From assembly GCF_001941845.1 (NCBI RefSeq), contig NZ_CP018870.1, forward strand, positions 5,494,001-5,558,000: a DNA stretch of 64,000 nucleotides. Direction: 5' to 3'. Positions 1 through 8,732 of this stretch are shown one piece after another. Within the stretch, counting starts at the first letter, position 1, and every line of letters begins with the position of its first letter. The notes beneath the pieces are model-generated. The model ran no database searches and had not been told where the DNA came from. It worked only from the letters and a program-made list of their open reading frames with translations. This stretch comes from Streptomyces sp. TN58. Lineage in GTDB: Bacteria > Actinomycetota > Actinomycetes > Streptomycetales > Streptomycetaceae. Made by a program: the position numbers and the translations under genes.

Positions 1-15
1 GACTACCTGGACTGA
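1..15 (+). CDS. hrdB: 3' end of a sigma-70 factor gene, probably hrdB
   Basis: Only the last five codons are present: Asp-Tyr-Leu-Asp followed by TGA. Principal sigma factors of Streptomyces (HrdB) end in this tetrapeptide after region 4.2, and in S. coelicolor hrdB lies directly before a trypsin-like protease gene and the topoisomerase IV B gene, exactly as here. The identification therefore rests on a short tail plus synteny. A strong hairpin follows 16 bases after the stop. Confidence 0.6.
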   Translation, partial: DYLD

Positions 16-30
16 GCCGGCGGGCGGCCC

Positions 31-59
31 CGGCGCCGGCAGCCCCGGCTGCGGCGCCG
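31..59 (+). terminator. Hairpin after the hrdB tail
   Basis: Arms CGGCGCC and GCAGCC (31-44, one bulged G at 38) pair with GGCTGC and GGCGCCG (47-59) around a two-base centre. There is no U-run, which is common for Streptomyces terminators. Its position between the stop at 15 and the protease gene suggests transcription termination of the upstream gene. Confidence 0.5.
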
Positions 60-148
60 CAGGTCGTGGGGGTGGCCGCGCGGGTGCGCTCGGCCACCGG
101 GCATCCCACTCTGGGTTGAGTCATGCACACTCGGAGTCAGGAGGCCCC

Positions 149-1075
149 ATGCGTCGTCCCTTTGCCCGTGTCCTGGCGGGCGCGCTGACCCTGGCGGCGG
201 GAACGGCCGCGGCGCCGCTCGCCCAGATGCCCCGGGCGGCCGCCGACAGCGTGGTGATCGGCGGCAAGCCGGTGAAGGCGGCCGACAGCCCCTGGGTCGT
301 GGCCCTGGCCAGCCGTGACCGGTTCGGGGGTACGCGCGACGGGCAGTTCTGCGGGGGTGTCGTCGTGGCCCCGACCCGTGTGGTCACCGCGGCCCACTGC
401 CTGGGCCGGCAGGTGCTCGGCGGCACCGTGGAGTCCGTGCCCGATTTCCGGGTGATCGCGGGCCGTACGGAGCTCCGGGCGGCCGACGGCCGGGAGATCG
501 CCGTGCGCGGGGCACGGGTCAACCCGGACTACGACCCGCAGAGCAACGCCGGGGACCTCGCCGTACTGGAGCTGGCGGAAGCCGTGCCGGCCCACCACGT
601 GCTGCCCATGGCCGAGGCGGGGCACCCCGCGTACGCGGCGGGCACCGAGGCGGCCGTCTACGGCTGGGGCGACACGAGCGGGTTCGGTGACTACGCGTAC
701 GCCCTGCGGGCCGCACGCGTGACCGTGCTGGCCGACGACGTCTGCGGGCGCGCCTACCCCGGGGACGCGGACGGACAGTACCGGGCCGCATCCATGGTGT
801 GCGCGGGAGACGGTGGGGGCGGCAGGGACGCCTGCCAGGGCGACAGCGGCGGGCCGCTGGTCGCGCAGGGGCGCCTCATCGGGGTGGTCTCCTGGGGGCG
901 GGGCTGCGGGCGCGCCGACAGCCCCGGCGTGTACACGCGGATCGCCCCGCTGGCCGGCTTCGTGACGGCGCCGGAGAGGGCCGCGCGGCCGGCCGGAGGG
1001 CAGAACGCCGCATGGGCGCCTCCGCGGGCCTCCGGGGGGCGGGCAGGGTCCGTACAGCGGCATCGTGTGCCGTAG
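149..1075 (+). CDS. Secreted trypsin-like serine protease (S1 family)
   Basis: Chymotrypsin-fold endopeptidase predicted to be exported. The ATG at 149 is preferred over an in-frame start at 116 because AGGAGG lies at 139-144, four bases before it. The first 33 residues form a signal peptide: MRRPFAR, a hydrophobic Ala/Leu stretch, then AAADS. The mature chain opens with VIGGKPV, like activated trypsins, with no long propeptide. The catalytic triad is visible: H83 in TAAHC, D136 in AGDLAVLEL and S233 in GDSGGP. Paired cysteines flank His and Ser as in trypsin. At 308 residues it is slightly longer than the family core because of a Pro/Arg-rich C-terminal tail of about 35 residues. It is monocistronic, with hairpins on both sides. 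The substrate is unknown. Confidence 0.93.
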   Translation: MRRPFARVLAGALTLAAGTAAAPLAQMPRAAADSVVIGGKPVKAADSPWVVALASRDRFGGTRDGQFCGGVVVAPTRVVTAAHCLGRQVLGGTVESVPDFRVIAGRTELRAADGREIAVRGARVNPDYDPQSNAGDLAVLELAEAVPAHHVLPMAEAGHPAYAAGTEAAVYGWGDTSGFGDYAYALRAARVTVLADDVCGRAYPGDADGQYRAASMVCAGDGGGGRDACQGDSGGPLVAQGRLIGVVSWGRGCGRADSPGVYTRIAPLAGFVTAPERAARPAGGQNAAWAPPRASGGRAGSVQRHRVP

Positions 1076-1093
1076 CCGGACCCCCGACGTGAG

Positions 1094-1132
1094 GACGGGC
1101 GGCGCCCCTGGGTCTCAGGGGTGCCGCCCGTC
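1094..1132. terminator. Bidirectional terminator between convergent genes
   Basis: A 17-bp stem (1094-1110 with 1116-1132, one G-T pair) closes a five-base loop GGTCT. It sits between the protease stop at 1075 and the oppositely oriented stop at 1183, so it can serve both transcripts. Confidence 0.8.
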
Positions 1133-1182
1133 GACCGGCCTTGCCGGTCCTGGCTCGTCGGATGCGAGGTTCGGCCTGTGTG

Positions 1183-1416
1183 TCAGCGGTCCTCGGGTTC
1201 GGCGTGGGCAGCCGGAGCGGACGTGAGCCGCTCGGTCTCATCCTGTATTTCCGCGGCGATCTTCTTGAGTTCCGGCTCGAACTTGCGACCGTGGTGGGCG
1301 CAGAAGAGCAGTTCACCGCCGCTCAGCAGGACGACGCGCAGATATGCCTGGGCGCCGCAACGGTCGCATCGGTCAGCGGCCGTCAGCGGGGTCGCGGGTG
1401 TCAGAACAGTAGTCAC
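1183..1416 (-). CDS. Small zinc-ligand protein, DUF7455-like
   Basis: A 77-residue acidic protein. After a Thr/Ala-rich start it shows CDRCGAQAY (about residues 17-25), a strand-rich middle with LSGGELLFCAHH, then a charged helix KFEPELKKIAAEIQDE. The CxxC plus CxHH pattern looks like a small treble-clef or zinc-ribbon site. It matches the short DUF7455 proteins that are conserved in Streptomyces next to the topoisomerase IV B gene. Its function is unknown. It is divergent from parE across 447 bp and convergent with the protease gene. The metal site is inferred from cysteine and histidine spacing only. Confidence 0.8.
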   Translation of the reverse strand: MTTVLTPATPLTAADRCDRCGAQAYLRVVLLSGGELLFCAHHGRKFEPELKKIAAEIQDETERLTSAPAAHAEPEDR

Positions 1417-1863
1417 GTCGCCTCTTCTCTAGCTCGACGAGCTGTCGTACCAGGGTCAACATCCAACCAGGCCGAAAACGTTCCCGCTCGCGGCTTTTCC
1501 TCGAAACTTCCTTCCGAAGCTGGCCGGCTGTTGCCGGTTGGCGGCGAAGGAGCCGTATTGCGTTGCTTTACGGTTTCGCGTTGTCAGTCGTGCGCTTGTT
1601 GCAGTTCCATCCTCCCCGGCGTGAGTGCCAGGTTGTTCATGAGGACGTGCCCGAACCCTAAATGGTTCATGCGCGGAAGGGAACGTGATGTTTCCTTCAC
1701 CCGGCCGGGGGATCGAACATCCGTGCGGATCTGCACTAGGCTGAGGAAAGCGCGAGGGTGGCGTTGCATCGGCTCTACCTGGCCTCGGTACCCTTCGACG
1801 GGCACCCGAGCCGCCCCTGCGCCCGACCGGGCCAGAAAAGAAATTCAGCGAGGAGCGAACTGC
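1417..1863. promoter_or_regulatory. Divergent intergenic region before parE
   Basis: This 447-bp gap separates the DUF7455 gene (leftward) from parE (rightward) and is visibly less GC-rich than its flanks. No coding frame with plausible codon usage was seen. A possible parE -10 box TAGGCT lies at 1737-1742, with a weak TCGAAC -35 at 1713-1718. AGGAG at 1851-1855 is the parE ribosome binding site. The promoter assignment is tentative. Confidence 0.4.
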
Positions 1864-3984
1864 GTGACCGCCGACACGTCCGTGCCTTCCAGCGCGCTGC
1901 TGTCCGGAGCAGACCGGGACGGTTCCAACTACACCGCGCGGCACCTGCTCGTCCTCGAAGGGCTGGAGGCCGTCCGCAAGCGACCCGGCATGTATATCGG
2001 CTCCACCGACAGCCGGGGCCTCATGCACTGCCTGTGGGAGATCATCGACAATTCCGTCGACGAGGCCCTCGGCGGCTACTGCGACCACATCGAGGTGATC
2101 CTCCACGAGGACTCCTCGGTCGAGGTCAGGGACAACGGCCGCGGCATCCCCGTGGACGTCGAGCCCAAGACGGGCCTGTCCGGCGTCGAGGTCGTCATGA
2201 CCAAGCTGCACGCCGGCGGAAAGTTCGGCGGCGGCTCCTACGCGGCGTCGGGCGGCCTGCACGGCGTCGGCGCCTCCGTGGTCAACGCCCTCTCCGCCCG
2301 CCTGGACGTCGAGGTGGACCGCGGCAGCTCCACGCACGCCATCAGCTTCCGCCGCGGCGTTCCCGGCATGTTCACCGAGCAGGGCCCCGAGAGCCCCTTC
2401 GACCCGGCGAACGGCCTGCGCAAGGTCAAGCGCATCCCCAAGGGCAGGACCGGCACCCGGATCCGCTACTGGGCCGACCGCCAGATCTTCCTCAAGGACG
2501 CCCGCCTCAACCTGGAGACGCTCTACCAGCGCGCCCGCCAGACCGCCTTCCTCGTCCCCGGCCTGACCCTGGTCGTCCGCGACGAGCGGGCCACAGACGG
2601 CGCCGGCAAGACCGAGGAGACCTTCCGCTTCGACGGCGGCATCAGCGAGTTCTGCGAGTACCTCGCCCAGGACAAGGCCGCCTGCGACGTGCTGCGGCTG
2701 ACCGGATCGGGCACCTTCAAGGAGACCGTCCCGGTCCTCGACGACCGCGGCCACATGACCCCCACCGAGGTCACCCGCGAGCTCGGCGTGGACATCGCCC
2801 TGCGCTGGGGCACGGGCTACGAGAGCACCGTCAGGTCCTTCGTGAACATCATCGCCACCCCCAAGGGCGGCACCCACGTCACCGGCTTCGAACGCTCGGT
2901 GACCAAGACGGTCAACGAGGTGCTGCGCTCGGCCAAGCTGCTGCGCGTCGCCGAGGACGACGTGGTCAAGGACGACGCCCTGGAGGGCATGACGGCCGTC
3001 GTCACCGTCCGCCTCGCCGAACCCCAGTTCGAAGGTCAGACCAAGGAGGTGCTCGGCACCTCCGCCGCCACCCGCGTCGTCGCCGCCGTCGTCGCCAAGG
3101 AGCTCAAGGCCTTCCTGACCTCCACGAAGCGTGACGACAAGCAGCAGGCCCGCGCCGTGATGGAGAAGATCGTCGCGGCCGCACGGACCCGGATCGCCGC
3201 CCGCCAGCACAAGGAGGCCCAGCGCCGCAAGACCGCGCTGGAGACCTCCTCGCTCCCCGCCAAGCTGGCCGACTGCCGCAGCGACGACGTGGACCGCAGC
3301 GAGCTCTTCATCGTCGAGGGGGACTCCGCCCTCGGCACCGCAAAGCTCGCCCGGAACTCCGAGTTCCAGGCACTCCTGCCCATCCGGGGCAAGATCCTCA
3401 ACGTCCAGAAGTCCTCCGTCTCGGACATGCTCAAGAACGCCGAGTGCGGGGCGATCATCCAGGTCATAGGGGCCGGCTCGGGCCGTACCTTCGACATCGA
3501 CGCCGCCCGCTACGGCAAGATCGTGCTTCTCGTCGACGCCGACGTGGACGGCGCGCACATCCGCTGCCTGCTGCTCACGCTCTTCCAGCGGTACATGCGC
3601 CCGATGGTCGAGGCCGGCCGGGTCTTCGCGGCCGTCCCGCCGCTGCACCGCATCGAGCTGGTCCAGCCCAAGAGGGGCCAGGACAAGTACGTCTACACGT
3701 ACTCGGACAACGAGCTGCGCCAGACCCTTCTGGAGTACCAGCGCAAGAACATCCGGTACAAGGACTCGATCCAGCGCTACAAGGGCCTCGGCGAGATGGA
3801 CGCGGACCAGCTGGCGGAGACCACCATGGACCCCCGCTTCCGCACCCTGCGCCGGATCAACATCGGCGACCTGGAATCGGCCGAGCAGGTCTTCGACCTG
3901 CTCATGGGCAACGAAGTGGCCCCGCGCAAGGAGTTCATCACGAGCTCCGCGGCGACGCTGGACCGCTCGCGGATCGACGCCTGA
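1864..3984 (+). CDS. parE: DNA topoisomerase IV subunit B
   Basis: ATPase subunit of the type IIA topoisomerase that decatenates and relaxes DNA together with the parC product at 16.1-18.6 kb. GTG at 1864 is chosen because AGGAG lies eight bases upstream; longer in-frame extensions are not coding-like. The GHKL ATPase domain (about residues 25-240) has EIIDNSVDEA, DNGRGIPVD and GGLHGVGASVVNALS. It is followed by the transducer domain and the Toprim region (about 450-570) with EGDSALG, PIRGKILNV and DADVDGAHI. The C-terminal segment has QRYKGLGEMD. At 706 residues it has ParE/GyrB length. Streptomyces carry separate gyrB and gyrA near oriC. The similarity to GyrB is strong, so the ParE name rests partly on the partner and neighbourhood. 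Confidence 0.93.
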   Translation: MTADTSVPSSALLSGADRDGSNYTARHLLVLEGLEAVRKRPGMYIGSTDSRGLMHCLWEIIDNSVDEALGGYCDHIEVILHEDSSVEVRDNGRGIPVDVEPKTGLSGVEVVMTKLHAGGKFGGGSYAASGGLHGVGASVVNALSARLDVEVDRGSSTHAISFRRGVPGMFTEQGPESPFDPANGLRKVKRIPKGRTGTRIRYWADRQIFLKDARLNLETLYQRARQTAFLVPGLTLVVRDERATDGAGKTEETFRFDGGISEFCEYLAQDKAACDVLRLTGSGTFKETVPVLDDRGHMTPTEVTRELGVDIALRWGTGYESTVRSFVNIIATPKGGTHVTGFERSVTKTVNEVLRSAKLLRVAEDDVVKDDALEGMTAVVTVRLAEPQFEGQTKEVLGTSAATRVVAAVVAKELKAFLTSTKRDDKQQARAVMEKIVAAARTRIAARQHKEAQRRKTALETSSLPAKLADCRSDDVDRSELFIVEGDSALGTAKLARNSEFQALLPIRGKILNVQKSSVSDMLKNAECGAIIQVIGAGSGRTFDIDAARYGKIVLLVDADVDGAHIRCLLLTLFQRYMRPMVEAGRVFAAVPPLHRIELVQPKRGQDKYVYTYSDNELRQTLLEYQRKNIRYKDSIQRYKGLGEMDADQLAETTMDPRFRTLRRINIGDLESAEQVFDLLMGNEVAPRKEFITSSAATLDRSRIDA

Positions 3985-3990
3985 GCCCGA

Positions 3991-4048
3991 GGGCACCGCA
4001 GGCCGGGGGCGCGCCTGACGCGGGAAGGCCCCCGGCACACCGGTGCCC
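3991..4048 (+). terminator. Compound hairpin after parE
   Basis: Outer arms GGGCACCG (3991-3998) and CGGTGCCC (4041-4048) enclose a second stem, GCCGGGGGC (4002-4010) with GCCCCCGGC (4028-4036). It lies just after the parE stop. Confidence 0.65.
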
Positions 4049-4161
4049 TTCGCTCCATCACCTGTTGGAGTGAAGAGCACCGGTACACCAGTCCGGAAAC
4101 GGTCCATTCCGCACATCCTTGTGAGCACGCGGCCAATGCGGCAGCGGACAAGGAGAGTTCG

Positions 4162-4647
4162 GTGGACAAGCACGAAGGTCGTGATGCCGGAACGATCCGG
4201 CTGGACGACCCCTGGTACGACGCGCTGGCCGTCGGCTGGGGAGAGGGCGAGGAGCCGTCCCCGCCACGGCCGGCCCCGACGGGCCGCCCGGCGCCCGGCG
4301 CATCCGACATCTACCTGGAAGTGCAGCGCAGCGCCGCCTTCCAGGAGGTCCGGAGCCGCTATCGCCGGTTCGTCGTCCCCGCGACCGCCGGCTTCCTCCT
4401 CTGGTACGTCGCCTACGTGGTCGCCGCCACGGCCGCGCCCGGCCTGATGGCCCGGCCCGTCCTGGGCGCGGTCAACGTCGCCATGCTGGCGGGCCTCGGC
4501 CAGTTCCTCAGCACCTTCCTGCTCACCTGGGCCTACGCCCGGCACGCACGGCTGCGCCGGGACCGGGCCGCGCTCGACCTGCGCTGGACCGTCTTCGAGC
4601 AGGAACGCGGCCAGGGGCGGACCCGGGCGAGGAGGGCGGGCCGGTGA
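4162..4647 (+). CDS. DUF485-family membrane protein
   Basis: A 161-residue protein with a Pro-rich cytoplasmic N-terminus (about 1-50), then two transmembrane helices: FVVPATAGFLLWYVAYVVAA (about 73-92) and a second near LGAVNVAMLAGLGQFLSTFL (about 103-122). A conserved WAYARHARL follows. This is the DUF485 pattern, found paired with acetate-type sodium:solute symporters, where it is thought to be an accessory subunit. The GTG start has AAGGAG six bases upstream. The last codons overlap the start of the symporter gene by four bases (GTGA), which implies translational coupling and a shared role. Its biochemical role is unproven. Confidence 0.88.
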   Translation: MDKHEGRDAGTIRLDDPWYDALAVGWGEGEEPSPPRPAPTGRPAPGASDIYLEVQRSAAFQEVRSRYRRFVVPATAGFLLWYVAYVVAATAAPGLMARPVLGAVNVAMLAGLGQFLSTFLLTWAYARHARLRRDRAALDLRWTVFEQERGQGRTRARRAGR

Positions 4648-6236
4648 CGTCCGAGCACCAGACCCTCGCGCTGATGCTGTTCAGCCTGTTCATCGCGGTG
4701 ACCCTGGGCATCACCACCTGGGTCAGCCGCAACCGGCACGGTTCGGCAGAGGAGTTCTACGCCGGCGGGAGGCTCTTCTCGCCGATGGAGAACGGTTTCG
4801 CCATCGCGGGCGACTACATGTCCGCGGCCTCGTTCCTCGGCATCTCCGGTCTGATCGCCCTCTTCGGCTACGACGGGATGCTGTACTCGGTGGGCTTCCT
4901 CGTCGCCTGGCTGCTCGTGCTGTTCCTCGTCGCCGAACTGGTGCGCAACTGCGGGCGCTTCACCCTCGCCGACGTGGTCGCCGCCCGGATGAGCGAGCGC
5001 CCGGTGCGGATCGCCGCCGGCATCTCCTCCGTCGTCGTCTCCGTGCTCTACCTCGTCGCCCAGATGGTCGGCGCGGGCAGCCTCGTGGCGCTGCTGCTCG
5101 GGAACTCGGGCGCCGCCGCCCGGACCCTCACCGTGATCGGGGTGGGCGCCCTGATGGTGGTCTACGTGGCCTTCGGGGGCATGCGGGCCACCACCTGGAT
5201 CCAGATCGTGAAGGCCGTGCTCCTGATGGGCGGGGCGATCCTGCTGACGGTGCTCGTGCTGCTGCGCTTCCACGGCGATGTCGACCGGCTGCTGACCACC
5301 GCCGCCGAACGCAGCGGGTACGGAGCGGACTTCCTCAGTCCCGGCCTGAAGTACGGCGGGGACTGGACCGCCCGCTTCGACTTCGTCAGCCTCGGCCTCG
5401 CGCTGGTCCTGGGAACCGCCGGACTGCCGCACATCCTGTCGCGCTTCTACACCGTGCCCACCGCCCGGGCGGCCCGCCGCTCGGTGGTCTGGGCGATCGC
5501 GCTGATCGGCGGCTTCTACCTGATGACCATCGTGCTCGGCTTCGGCGCCGCGGCCCTGCTCGGGCCGGACGAGGTCCGGGCGTCCAACGCCTCGGGCAAC
5601 ACGGCCGTTCCGCTGCTCGCGGCCTTCCTCGGCGGGGGAGCCGAAACGACCGGCGGCGCCGTGCTGTTCGCCTTCGTCGCCGCCATCGCCTTCGCCACCA
5701 TCCTGGCCGTGGTGGCCGGCATCACCCTGGCCTCTTCGGCCTCCGTCGCGCACGACCTGTACGCCTCGCTCAAGCGGAGGCGCGCCAGGCAGCGCAGCGA
5801 GGTCTCGGTGGCCCGGGCCGCGGCCGTGGGCATCGGGGCGGTGGCGATCGCGCTGGGGCTGCTCGCCCAGAACCTCAACGTGGCGTTCCTGGTGGGGCTG
5901 GCCTTCGCGGTGGCGGCCTCCGCGAACCTTCCGGTGCTGCTGTACACGCTGTTCTGGCGTCGGTTCACCACGCGCGGGGCCGTGTGCTCGGTGTACGGAG
6001 GCCTGGTTCCGGCGGTACTGCTCGTCCTGGTCTCACCCGTGGTGTCGGGCAGCCCGGAGTCGCTCTTCCCGGGAGTCGACTTCCAGCTCTTCCCGCTGCA
6101 GAACCCGGGCATCGTCTCGATTCCGCTGGGCTTCCTGGCCGGTTGGCTGGGCACGGTCGGTTCCGGCGAGGAACCGGACGAGGCGAAGCACGCGGAGACC
6201 GAGGTGCGCTCCCTGACCGGCGCCGGAGCGGTCTGA
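4644..6236 (+). CDS. Sodium:solute symporter, acetate/carboxylate type (SSS family)
   Basis: A 530-residue integral membrane transporter of the SSSF/ActP class, expected to import a monocarboxylate with Na+ or H+. About 13 hydrophobic helices are visible. Family signatures include EEFYAGGRLFSPMENGFAIAG near residue 35, GDYMSAASFLG, and the long conserved GLPHILSRFYTVPTARAAR near 255. It starts at GTG within the upstream stop. The DUF485 partner and the adjacent CitA/DcuS-like two-component genes suggest a carboxylate substrate, but acetate itself is only the default annotation. It ends nine bases before the convergent response-regulator stop, with no clear hairpin between them. Confidence 0.88.
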   Translation: MTSEHQTLALMLFSLFIAVTLGITTWVSRNRHGSAEEFYAGGRLFSPMENGFAIAGDYMSAASFLGISGLIALFGYDGMLYSVGFLVAWLLVLFLVAELVRNCGRFTLADVVAARMSERPVRIAAGISSVVVSVLYLVAQMVGAGSLVALLLGNSGAAARTLTVIGVGALMVVYVAFGGMRATTWIQIVKAVLLMGGAILLTVLVLLRFHGDVDRLLTTAAERSGYGADFLSPGLKYGGDWTARFDFVSLGLALVLGTAGLPHILSRFYTVPTARAARRSVVWAIALIGGFYLMTIVLGFGAAALLGPDEVRASNASGNTAVPLLAAFLGGGAETTGGAVLFAFVAAIAFATILAVVAGITLASSASVAHDLYASLKRRRARQRSEVSVARAAAVGIGAVAIALGLLAQNLNVAFLVGLAFAVAASANLPVLLYTLFWRRFTTRGAVCSVYGGLVPAVLLVLVSPVVSGSPESLFPGVDFQLFPLQNPGIVSIPLGFLAGWLGTVGSGEEPDEAKHAETEVRSLTGAGAV

Positions 6237-6245
6237 GGGCAGGGC

Positions 6246-6947
6246 TCAGACCGGTCCTTCCGAGGGGAGCCAGGTGTAGCGGTGCTCTGGGCGGCCGGTC
6301 TCGCCGTAGCGCAGGGCCAGGGTGACACGGCCGCTGCGTTCGAGGAGCTTGAGGTAGCGCTGGGCGGTCTGGCGGCTGATGCCCGCACGGTCGGCGATCT
6401 GCTGGGTGGACAGGGGGCCGTCGGCTGTGCGCAGGACGCGGCGGACGAGCTCCGCCGTGGTGGGGGAGTGGCCCTTGGGCAGCTCGTTCACGGAGCCGGC
6501 GCCGGCCAGGGCTCCGAAGATCCGGTCCACCTCGGCCTGTTCGGCCTCGCCGCCCGTGTCCAGGGTGCGGCGCAGCCCGCCGTACGCCTCCAGCCGGGCG
6601 CGCAGTCCGGCGAAGGTGAAGGGTTTGACCAGGTACTGGAGGGCGCCGAGCCGCATGGCGGCCTGCACGGTGGCCAGGTCGCGGGCGGCGGTGACCATGA
6701 TCACGTCGGTGCCGTGGCCGCGCTGGCGCAGGCGGCGGACGAGGTCCAGGCCGTTCCCGTCCGGGAGGTAGTGGTCGAGGAGGACCAGGTCCACCGGATG
6801 GGCGGAGAGGAAGTCCAGGGCCTCTGTTGCCGAATGGGCCTGTGCGGCCACGCGGAAACCGGGAACCTTCGCGACGTACGCCGCGTTGATCCGGGCAACA
6901 CGCATGTCGTCGTCGACGACCAATACGTGGATCGGGGTCTCGTTCAC
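6246..6947 (-). CDS. Response regulator, CitB/DcuR type
   Basis: A 233-residue regulator. The receiver domain (1-125) has DDD at 12-14, phosphoacceptor D58 in LLDHYLPDGNG and Lys in QYLVKPF. The C-terminal half carries a winged or AraC-like helix-turn-helix, LSTQQIADRAGISRQTAQRY, as in CitB-class regulators of di- and tricarboxylate metabolism. Its start overlaps the kinase stop by four bases, so the pair is co-translated. It likely controls uptake or use of a carboxylic acid. The symporter, ending nine bases away on the other strand, and the citrate synthases downstream of the kinase start are the obvious candidate targets, which is inference. Confidence 0.9.
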   Translation of the reverse strand: MNETPIHVLVVDDDMRVARINAAYVAKVPGFRVAAQAHSATEALDFLSAHPVDLVLLDHYLPDGNGLDLVRRLRQRGHGTDVIMVTAARDLATVQAAMRLGALQYLVKPFTFAGLRARLEAYGGLRRTLDTGGEAEQAEVDRIFGALAGAGSVNELPKGHSPTTAELVRRVLRTADGPLSTQQIADRAGISRQTAQRYLKLLERSGRVTLALRYGETGRPEHRYTWLPSEGPV

Positions 6948-8560
6948 CGCAGGGCCTCCGGGAGTACGACGGAGAATTCCGCCCCTCCGTCCTCTGCTTC
7001 ACCGGCCCGGGCGCTGCCGCCCTGCCGCTCCGCCAGGCGGCGCACGAGGGCGAGGCCGAGGCCGCGCTCGCGGTGGGACCGGGGCTGTTTGGTCGACCAG
7101 CCCTCGGTGAAGATCTCCTCGCGGCGCGCGGCGGGGACACCGGGGCCGCTGTCGCGCACCCGCAGCACGGCGGTACGGCCCTCCGCGCGCAGCTCCACCT
7201 CCACCAGGGGCGCGGCCGCGCCGGCGGCGGCGTCCAGGGCGTTGTCCACGAGGTTGCCGACGATCGTGACGAGCCCGCCCGGGTCGACCAGGCGGTCGGG
7301 CAGGAGGGTGGCCGGAGCCAGCCGGAGGGGGATGCCGCGCTCGGCGGCGACGGTGGCCTTGCCGACGAGGAGGGCGGCCAGCAGCGGGTCGCGGACCTTC
7401 TCGGTGACCTGTTCGGCGGTCGTGCGGTGCACGCCGGCGACGTCGGTCACGAACTGGGCCGCTTCCTCGTGCAGGCCCAGTTCCAGCAGGCCGAGGAGGG
7501 TGTGGAGGTGGTTGGCGTGCTCGTGGTCCTGGGCGCGCAGGGCGTCGATGAGGCCGCGGGTGGAGTCGAGTTCGCGGCTCAGGTGCTCCAGTTCGGTGCG
7601 GTCGCGCAGGGTGGCGACGGCGCCTCCGTCCGCGGTGGGCATGCGGTTGGCGACGAGGATCCGGGGGCCCTGGACGGTGAGCAGGTCCCGGCCGGTCACG
7701 CGGCCGGAGAGTACGTCGGCGGTGCGGCCGGCGCCGAGGACGTCCTCCAGCGGGCGTCCGGCGCAGCCGGCGGTGGTGTCGGGGGCGAGTCCGAGCAGGC
7801 GGGCGGCTTCGTCGTTGACCAGTCTGACGCGGCCGTCGGGGGCGAGGGCGATCACGCCTTCGCGGATGGAGTGCAGCATCGCCTCGCGTTCGGCGAGCAG
7901 GCCGGCGATGTCGGAGAAGGCCAGGTCGCGGGTCTGGCGTTGGATCCTGCGGGAGAGGAGGTAGGCGGCGAGGGCGCCCGCGGCCAGGGCCCCGCCGGCG
8001 TAGGCGAGGAGCCCCGGGACGGCTCCGAGCAGCCGGTCGCGGACGCTGTCGTAGGCGATGCCGACGGAGACCGCGCCGACGATCTCGCCGTCGGCGGCGA
8101 CGAGGGGGACCTTGCCGCGGGCGGAGCGGCCCAGGGTCCCGTCGTCGATCTCCATGACCTCGCGGCCGGCCAGGGCGTCGCCCGGGTCGGTGGAGACGCG
8201 CAGCCCGATCCGCTCGGGACTCGGGTGCGAGCGGCGGATGCCGTCCAGGTCGAGCACGACGACGTACTCGGCGCCCGTCGCCCTGCGGATCCGCTCGGCC
8301 GATGCCTGCACCGGGCTGTCCGGCGACGCCCCGGAGTCCAGGAGGCCGGCGGCGATCGCGGGGTCGGCCGCGGTGCTCTGGGCGATGGCCAGTGCCCGCC
8401 GCATCGCCTGGTCGTCGAGCTGCGCGCCGAGCGGTGCCAGGAACAGCCCCGTGGCCAGCACGACGACGCCGGCGGCGATGGCCAGCTGGGTCAGCAGGAT
8501 CTGCGAGACCGCCCGTCTGGGCAGCCCGAGGCGCCGAGCGCTCATGTGGGGGAACCGCAT
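6944..8560 (-). CDS. Sensor histidine kinase, CitA/DcuS type
   Basis: A membrane kinase with an extracytoplasmic PAS-like (Cache) sensor. TM1 (about residues 15-38, ILLTQLAIAAGVVVLA) is followed by a roughly 130-residue outer domain. That domain carries the carboxylate-sensor signature HPSPERIGLRVS and ends in GAVSVGIAYDSV. TM2 follows, then a cytoplasmic PAS, a SpoOB-like phosphoacceptor helix LRAQDHEHANHLHTL, and a HATPase with DNALDAA and GLGLALVRRLAE. The start is uncertain: ATG at 8560 and at 8545 are both possible and neither has a convincing ribosome binding site. A further extension to 8671 is unlikely because it would add a non-coding-like Arg-rich stretch. The phosphosignal goes to the overlapping response regulator. 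Confidence 0.88.
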   Translation of the reverse strand: MRFPHMSARRLGLPRRAVSQILLTQLAIAAGVVVLATGLFLAPLGAQLDDQAMRRALAIAQSTAADPAIAAGLLDSGASPDSPVQASAERIRRATGAEYVVVLDLDGIRRSHPSPERIGLRVSTDPGDALAGREVMEIDDGTLGRSARGKVPLVAADGEIVGAVSVGIAYDSVRDRLLGAVPGLLAYAGGALAAGALAAYLLSRRIQRQTRDLAFSDIAGLLAEREAMLHSIREGVIALAPDGRVRLVNDEAARLLGLAPDTTAGCAGRPLEDVLGAGRTADVLSGRVTGRDLLTVQGPRILVANRMPTADGGAVATLRDRTELEHLSRELDSTRGLIDALRAQDHEHANHLHTLLGLLELGLHEEAAQFVTDVAGVHRTTAEQVTEKVRDPLLAALLVGKATVAAERGIPLRLAPATLLPDRLVDPGGLVTIVGNLVDNALDAAAGAAAPLVEVELRAEGRTAVLRVRDSGPGVPAARREEIFTEGWSTKQPRSHRERGLGLALVRRLAERQGGSARAGEAEDGGAEFSVVLPEALR

Positions 8561-8732
8561 GGGCAGCAACGGTAGGTCGGCCCCGGCACGAGCGGAACAT
8601 GTGCGCCTCGCTTGTCGGGTACCCCACTCCCGTCGTGCCCGCACCGTGTTCCACGGGTCACCGCGGGTCAAGGCCGCAGGGCGGGGGCCGCCGGCGAACG
8701 GTGTGGCGGCCGCTGTGCCGCCTGCACGGGAG

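Noticed and set aside
1864..3984. gyrB instead of parE
   Set aside because: Sequence alone is ambiguous, but the paired parC gene and the hrdB-side location fit topoisomerase IV.
1456..4545. Very long open frame antisense to parE
   Set aside because: It is a by-product of high GC and third-position bias; the sense strand encodes all topoisomerase motifs.
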